This document shows, piece after piece, positions 60,085 through 64,000 of a stretch of DNA of 64,000 nt. The DNA is from a virus, in IMG/VR virus record IMGVR_UViG_3300021093_003813, positions 1 to 64,000 of that record; one strand, written 5' to 3'. The notes under the pieces are model-generated. The model ran no database searches. It saw nothing but the letters and a program-made list of their open reading frames with translations, and was not told where the DNA came from. The first letter of the stretch is position 1. Every line of letters begins with the position of its first letter. Both the position numbers and the translations under genes were made by a program.

Positions 60085-61296
60085 TTAGAACCCAGCAGTA
60101 GCAATGCGGTCGCGAAACAACAATTCCAATTCCAAAAAAGTCAATGATAGAGAAATTTCTGAAGGAGCACCACCAGTACCACGTACAGATATGAAATCAC
60201 TGCCACCATATTCCACTTTCATGTTGGTGAGTGCACAGCTACTGGTTCTAAACAAATTGGTGTTTCTTCCTTCATCTTTGAAGTGATATTCAATCTGAAA
60301 TTCAGCAGGATAGGACACGAAAAATTTTTCGTCACCTAGTGTAGGATGCATATAGTATTTGAATAAATCAATGATATCCAACACTTGATTCATTTCATAA
60401 TCATTTTTTGGAATGAATGTGTAATCAAAATTGAAGGTACGAAAATTCATGGTCTTGAACAACTGTGATTTGAAAGGATTTACAGCAGTTCCAGAAAATG
60501 CACTGGCTGCAGAAGCAATACTACCCATGCCACCCAATCCCATTTCATTCATGGCACTGTCAGCATTTTGCAATGCAATAGCTGCACCTGCGCCACCTGC
60601 GGTTTTGATAGCGTCCAAAGCAGCTGAGGCACGGCCGGCCATACCGTCACCGTTACCAGTCATTATACCTCTTATTGCACCAGCAGCTTCACTTGCCATG
60701 CCTCCTAAAGCTCCTAAATCTTCATCTGCCCACGTGGCATTGTATTCAGTTCTGGGTTTGTTGTTCATGTACAATGCCACAACGTATTTCAAAAATTTTG
60801 CATCTCTGGCAGAACCACCTTCAGCTGTGGCTACTGTGGCGGCGAGGGTACCACCGGCTACACCACCTGCTACAGTAGCTCCAGTTGTGGCAACGTTGGC
60901 TAAATTTTGTTTCGTGGTGTCAATAACCCTAACACCTGTTTTTTGATTCAACCCAAAGAAACTAGTAGTTCTTCTGGCAACTCCTCTAGCCACACTGGCA
61001 CCACCTACAGCACCTGCAGCTCCTGACACAGCTGCGGCCGCAACTGGACCCACTTGTGTTTCTGGACGAAATTGTGAGCTGGGTTCCACAAGATTTAATG
61101 CTTTCACAGCCTTGTCACTTGCCAATTGTTCCTTGGGAGTGACACCAGAACGTTCTGAGATGTAGAACATCATGTAATGCGGCGTGGTTTCACTGCCCAC
61201 ATCCTGAGGATATCTGTACACTGTCAGTTCATTGGCTTCTAAACCTGTAATGGCATTGCCAGGTGTCAGGGTGTTTGCACTTCGATATTTGGCCAT
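60085..61296 (-). CDS. gp48: Baseplate tail-tube cap gp48
   Basis: Caps the hub and starts tube growth. 403 residues (T4: 364). The C-terminal half FKTMNFRTFNFDYTFIPKNDYEMNQVLDIIDLFKYYMHP (about 282-320), then FFVSYPAEFQIEYHF, LFRTSSCALTNMKVEYGGSDF and GAPSEISLSLTFLELELL, is the gp48 tube-like fold. Residues about 82-160 and 195-270 are Ala/Gly-rich and hydrophobic, an unusual insertion that could be membrane-like. AGGA eight bases before ATG. First gene left of the strand switch. Confidence 0.87.
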   Translation of the reverse strand: MAKYRSANTLTPGNAITGLEANELTVYRYPQDVGSETTPHYMMFYISERSGVTPKEQLASDKAVKALNLVEPSSQFRPETQVGPVAAAAVSGAAGAVGGASVARGVARRTTSFFGLNQKTGVRVIDTTKQNLANVATTGATVAGGVAGGTLAATVATAEGGSARDAKFLKYVVALYMNNKPRTEYNATWADEDLGALGGMASEAAGAIRGIMTGNGDGMAGRASAALDAIKTAGGAGAAIALQNADSAMNEMGLGGMGSIASAASAFSGTAVNPFKSQLFKTMNFRTFNFDYTFIPKNDYEMNQVLDIIDLFKYYMHPTLGDEKFFVSYPAEFQIEYHFKDEGRNTNLFRTSSCALTNMKVEYGGSDFISVRGTGGAPSEISLSLTFLELELLFRDRIATAGF

Positions 61297-61301
61297 AAAT
61301 A
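61294..61301 (+). promoter_or_regulatory. Late-like promoter CATAAATA for gp4
   Basis: Seven of eight bases of the late octamer on the plus strand, overlapping the start codon of gp48 on the other strand. Its start point (near 61,307) would give gp4 a leader of about 26 bases. Confidence 0.55.
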
Positions 61302-61325
61302 GTTTCCTTGGGAATACTTTACAGA

Positions 61326-61333
61326 TATTTATA
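61326..61333 (-). promoter_or_regulatory. Late promoter TATAAATA for gp48 and the baseplate operon
   Basis: Exact octamer on the minus strand; start point near 61,320, about 24 bases before the gp48 ATG. It overlaps the first base of the gp4 start codon on the opposite strand. Confidence 0.85.
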
Positions 61334-61791
61334 TGGCTTATACCAAAGACACATACAAAGGAAGATTCATCCCGAACAACCCCAAGAAATATGTCGGGGA
61401 TGTCATGGAAATCATCTATCGCAGCAGTTATGAATTGAAATTCATGAAATGGTGTGACAACAATGATGCTGTGTTACGATGGGCCAGTGAAGAAATTGTC
61501 ATTCCCTATGTCAGTCCAGCAGATGGATTGGTTCACAGATACTATGTGGACTTTTACATAGAAGTTCAGGACAAAACTGGCAAACGAAAAAAATATCTGG
61601 TGGAAGTGAAGCCCTACCGTTTCACTGTACCACCCAACATTCCACAAAGAAAAACCCAACGCTTCATCTCGGAAGTGAAGCAGTGGGGAGTGAATAATGC
61701 CAAATGGACAGCAGCACGGCGTTTTGCTTCTCAGAACGGATGGGAGTTTATGCTGATTACAGAGAAGGATTTAGGGACTACTTATAAATAG
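61333..61791 (+). CDS. gp4: Head completion nuclease-like protein gp4
   Basis: Finishes packaged heads before tail joining. 152 residues (T4 gp4: 150). YKGRFIPNNPKKYVGD (8-23), then YRSSYELKFMKWCDNN, VLRWASEEIVIPY (about 47-59), YYVDFYIEVQDKTGKRKKYLVEVKPY (about 70-95) and AARRFASQNGWEFMLITEKDL, is the gp4 family. The E...D...EVKP residues form a PD-(D/E)xK-like nuclease site. No good Shine-Dalgarno is visible. First plus-strand gene. Confidence 0.93.
   Translation: MAYTKDTYKGRFIPNNPKKYVGDVMEIIYRSSYELKFMKWCDNNDAVLRWASEEIVIPYVSPADGLVHRYYVDFYIEVQDKTGKRKKYLVEVKPYRFTVPPNIPQRKTQRFISEVKQWGVNNAKWTAARRFASQNGWEFMLITEKDLGTTYK
61783..61790 (+). promoter_or_regulatory. Late promoter TATAAATA on the plus strand
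   Basis: Exact octamer at the very end of gp4; the start point near 61,796 is about 76 bases before ATG 61872. It serves the gp54-gp26 block. Confidence 0.75.
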
Positions 61792-61871
61792 TAAGTAGTT
61801 TTTAACTTCATACCGGACATAGTGAATTTATCACCTTGTCAAGTAGTAGTCAAGCCCTGAATTTCACCATA

Positions 61872-62444
61872 ATGCTAAACAAATCCATTCAACAACTGCG
61901 AGACCGAGAAACACCCACTAGCACGTTCCGGTGGTACCAGGACATGATTCGAAAGTTGGGTATGACCAATATCCAACCACAAAAAGTATTGAAAAGTGAC
62001 ATCGGTGAATTTGTCAACACCATCATCACTGGTCAAATGTATTTGTTCATGTACGATCCCAAGATGTCTGCCAAACTACCATACTATGACACACTACCTG
62101 TAGTCGTGGTGTTCAGAAAAGTACCTGAAGGATTTTTTGGATTGAACATGCATTATCTTCCACCATTGTTTCGAATGAAGTTGTTGGACAGAATGTTGGA
62201 ACTGGTAAATGATGAAACCATGGGTGAAGATACCAGAATGATGGTGACTTGGAAGTTGTTGAGTAATTTCACACGATATCCAGGTGCCAATGTGGCAGTG
62301 AAACGGTACTTGTATGAACAACTGGGTTCCAGATTTATGAAAATCTATCCTAAAGATTGGAGAAAAACCATCATGTTACCCATTGACAATTTCGAAAAAG
62401 CCTCACGTAATCAAGTGTTCAACGACGCACGGAGCAAAATTTAA
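61872..62444 (+). CDS. Conserved hypothetical T4-like phage protein
   Basis: 190 residues from ATG 61872; TTG 61836 would add twelve unremarkable residues, and neither has a clear ribosome site. STFRWYQDMIRKLG (about 17-30), then GQMYLFMYDPKMSAKLPYYDTLPVVVVFR (about 55-83), GFFGLNMHYLPPLFRMKLLDRM and YRTI-like KDWRKTIMLPIDNFEKAS, form a pattern found in many marine T4-like phages, sometimes annotated as DNA end protector gp2. I cannot confirm that role. Encoded directly before gp54 (TAATG), so a structural or head-tail function is likely. Confidence 0.6.
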   Translation: MLNKSIQQLRDRETPTSTFRWYQDMIRKLGMTNIQPQKVLKSDIGEFVNTIITGQMYLFMYDPKMSAKLPYYDTLPVVVVFRKVPEGFFGLNMHYLPPLFRMKLLDRMLELVNDETMGEDTRMMVTWKLLSNFTRYPGANVAVKRYLYEQLGSRFMKIYPKDWRKTIMLPIDNFEKASRNQVFNDARSKI

Positions 62445-63481
62445 TGAGTCTTAACGCGATAGGAAATGTTATCAAGAATACAGCTAAAGGTTTAGTAAAT
62501 CTTACCAAACCTGTGAAACCAGAAGGAGATACAGGAACGGCTGCCCCTCAGGTGAAACAAATTGAAAGTGTGAAGATTCCTTCACTTCTACAATTCATCG
62601 CATTCATCAAACAAAACAATTTGGCTCGTTCTGAAAGATTTTTCGTGGATTTTCCAGGTGTGAGCCAAGGTGAAACACTCACATTGTTGTGTCATCAAGC
62701 TTCTTTGCCTGGTAGAAACATCGCTACTAGAGCACTCAGAATCAATGGATTGGACAGACAATTTGCGCACACAGCAGATTATGGTCAAGAAATGACATTG
62801 GAATTTCTCATGGACACAGACTACACACCGCGAGCTGTGATGGAAAACTGGATGAATGACTGTGTGTCAGCTTTTGAAAAGGATACTAGCAATGAAGTGG
62901 GATTCTACAACGATTACGTCAAAAACATAACTTTGAATGTGTTGATACCTGCAGGTATTCCAGGAGAAGCATTATTCAACTGGAGTCCAACACAAATGGA
63001 TTTGGGGTTGCGTGATAAAGTCACCACCAGCAACAAAGGAACTAGTCTTGCGGTGGACAAATTGTTCATGCGTGGTAAAAGAACTCTAGACAATAAATTC
63101 ACTAAATTGAAGTCTCAGGCATTTGGTGCTGTTCGTAGTATAGCAGCTCCTATATTGGAACTGTTGACAGATGCTGACCAGATTGTTTGTCAAGTCACAT
63201 TGGTGGATGCCTGGCCCAAGAGTGTGGTCACGATGCCACTAGGATGGGATAATGTAGGTGTGCAACGGTTGAGCGTCACTTTCACATATCATCATTATGA
63301 ATACGCCATTGCCAAGGTGGCATTGTCAGGTGAGGACACAGCAAACAACATTTCAAAGAACATGGCCAAGGGATTGCAGAAGTACACAGACAAAATACCC
63401 AAGACTGATTTGAGTAAGTTGGGTGTAGATTTGAAGGCAGGAGTAAAAAATAGTGCAACTAGATTATTTGGACGTGGTTAA
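62444..63481 (+). CDS. gp54: Baseplate tail-tube initiator gp54
   Basis: Sits on the gp48 cap and nucleates the tube. 345 residues (T4: 320). SERFFVDFPGVSQGETLTLLCHQASLPGRNIATRALRING (about 63-102), then MTLEFLMDTDYTPRAVMENWMNDCV (about 116-140) and CQVTLVDAWPKSVVTMPLGWDNVGVQRLSVTFTYHHYEY near the end, are the tube-fold strands shared by gp19, gp48 and gp54 of marine T4-like phages. Start overlaps the previous stop (TAATG). Confidence 0.85.
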   Translation: MSLNAIGNVIKNTAKGLVNLTKPVKPEGDTGTAAPQVKQIESVKIPSLLQFIAFIKQNNLARSERFFVDFPGVSQGETLTLLCHQASLPGRNIATRALRINGLDRQFAHTADYGQEMTLEFLMDTDYTPRAVMENWMNDCVSAFEKDTSNEVGFYNDYVKNITLNVLIPAGIPGEALFNWSPTQMDLGLRDKVTTSNKGTSLAVDKLFMRGKRTLDNKFTKLKSQAFGAVRSIAAPILELLTDADQIVCQVTLVDAWPKSVVTMPLGWDNVGVQRLSVTFTYHHYEYAIAKVALSGEDTANNISKNMAKGLQKYTDKIPKTDLSKLGVDLKAGVKNSATRLFGRG

Positions 63482-63495
63482 CACAAGGAGATGAT

Positions 63496-64000
63496 ATGAG
63501 TATACCTAAGGTAAAAGTTCCGACATTCACAACCACTCTGCCAGTCACAGGAGAGAAAGTGAACTTCAGACCTTTTCTAGTGAAGGAAGAAAAAATATTA
63601 TTGTTGGCAAGTGAAAGTGAAAACACCGAGGACGTGATACATGCACTGAAAGATGTGGTGTTGTCTTGTACCTATGATAAGGTGAATATACATGAATATT
63701 GTTTGGCAGACATGCAATGGTTGTTTTTACAAATTCGTGGTAAGTCTGTAGGTGAAGAAATAGATTTATATTTGGTATGTGGAGAATGCCAAGCCAAACA
63801 ACCCTACACATTGAATGTAGCAGATTTTGAGGTGGTGAATCCTGGATTGAGCAAAACTATAGCATTGGATGCGTCCACTAAAGTGGAGATGAGATATCCA
63901 ACATTGGAACATTATGCTGCCTTGTTTGAGACAGATGCAGAAGAAACGTTGTATGCTGTGGTGGCAGATTGCATCACCAAGGTGTACAATGAAGATGAAA
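63496..64000 (+). CDS. gp26: Baseplate hub assembly protein gp26 (C-terminus beyond window)
   Basis: 168 codons visible from ATG 63496, which has AAGGAG five bases upstream; the frame is open to the window end. The start VPTFTTTLPVTGEKVNFRPFLVKEEKILLLASESEN (about 8-43) is the T4 gp26/baseplate-hub family pattern (PF-type LPS.g..v.frPFlvkEEk.LL.A.Es). CGEC (95-98) is a zinc-like pair. T4 gp26 is 208 residues, so perhaps a fifth is missing. Follows gp54 as a hub gene. Confidence 0.85.
   Translation, partial: MSIPKVKVPTFTTTLPVTGEKVNFRPFLVKEEKILLLASESENTEDVIHALKDVVLSCTYDKVNIHEYCLADMQWLFLQIRGKSVGEEIDLYLVCGECQAKQPYTLNVADFEVVNPGLSKTIALDASTKVEMRYPTLEHYAALFETDAEETLYAVVADCITKVYNEDE

Noticed and set aside
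60085-61296. Membrane protein or holin from the Ala/Gly-rich hydrophobic stretches
   Set aside because: The C-terminal half is clearly the gp48 tube-cap fold, and the hydrophobic parts are low-complexity insertions in it.
1-64000. tRNA genes
   Set aside because: No gap is long enough for a tRNA apart from a few of 75-95 bases, and those show promoters or hairpins but no cloverleaf with a TTCGA-type T-loop.

Overview
The window is a fragment of a T4-like myovirus genome of the aquatic (cyanophage/pelagiphage-like) kind. It carries the T4 morphogenesis series in T4 order: gp53, gp5, gp25, gp6, a gp7-position protein, gp8, fibre genes, then gp13 to gp23. With it come gp4, gp48, gp54 and gp26 and the T4 recombination and late-transcription genes (gp46, gp47, UvsW, UvsY, gp55). 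A DUF4815 structural protein, fibre genes built of LTNKT-type repeats with S74 chaperone tails, and a phage peptide deformylase also fit marine T4-like phages. No photosynthesis gene, tRNA gene or host gene is visible, so the host stays open. Genes are packed tightly, often with ATGA or TAATG overlaps. No gene-free stretch exceeds about 100 bases.

Layout. Positions 1-14,400 (minus strand) hold the replication, nucleotide and modification half. Read in transcription order this is uvsY, uvsW, a hypothetical gene, late sigma factor gp55, and then a 7-deazaguanine island: queE, folE, a DEDDh exonuclease, a dpdA-like DNA transglycosylase, a possible T-fold protein, a GT-B glycosyltransferase and queD. 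After it come a small gene, gp47, gp46, peptide deformylase, a hypothetical gene, a ClpP-like protease and, cut by the window edge, a metallopeptidase/VWA protein. A perfect sigma70-type promoter precedes uvsY, and a near-perfect one inside a dyad precedes the VWA gene.

Positions 14,400-28,700 (minus) hold the head and tail-shaft genes: a tail-tube-like protein, gp23 (with a strong terminator behind it), gp22, gp21, small core and structural proteins, gp20, gp19, gp18, gp17, gp16, gp15, gp14 and gp13. Positions 28,700-43,000 (minus) are fibre territory: three repeat-rich fibre or structural proteins, two of them with self-cleaving S74 C-termini, several small accessory proteins including a 58-residue one, and a pair of glycosyltransferase-type genes. 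Positions 43,000-61,300 (minus) hold the baseplate: DUF4815 protein, gp8, the gp7-position protein, gp6, gp25, a gp5 hub with two C-terminal wall hydrolases, a gp27-like hub, gp53 and gp48. At 61,300 transcription switches to the plus strand for gp4, a conserved hypothetical gene, gp54 and gp26.

How it works together. The octamer TATAAATA, identical to the T4 late promoter, precedes most structural blocks and the strand switch, matching the presence of gp55. The FolE, QueD, QueE and DpdA set suggests that the phage replaces guanines in its own DNA with a 7-deazaguanine. No QueC is in the window, and a glycosyltransferase sits inside the operon, so the final base is unknown. This is the most interesting system seen here.
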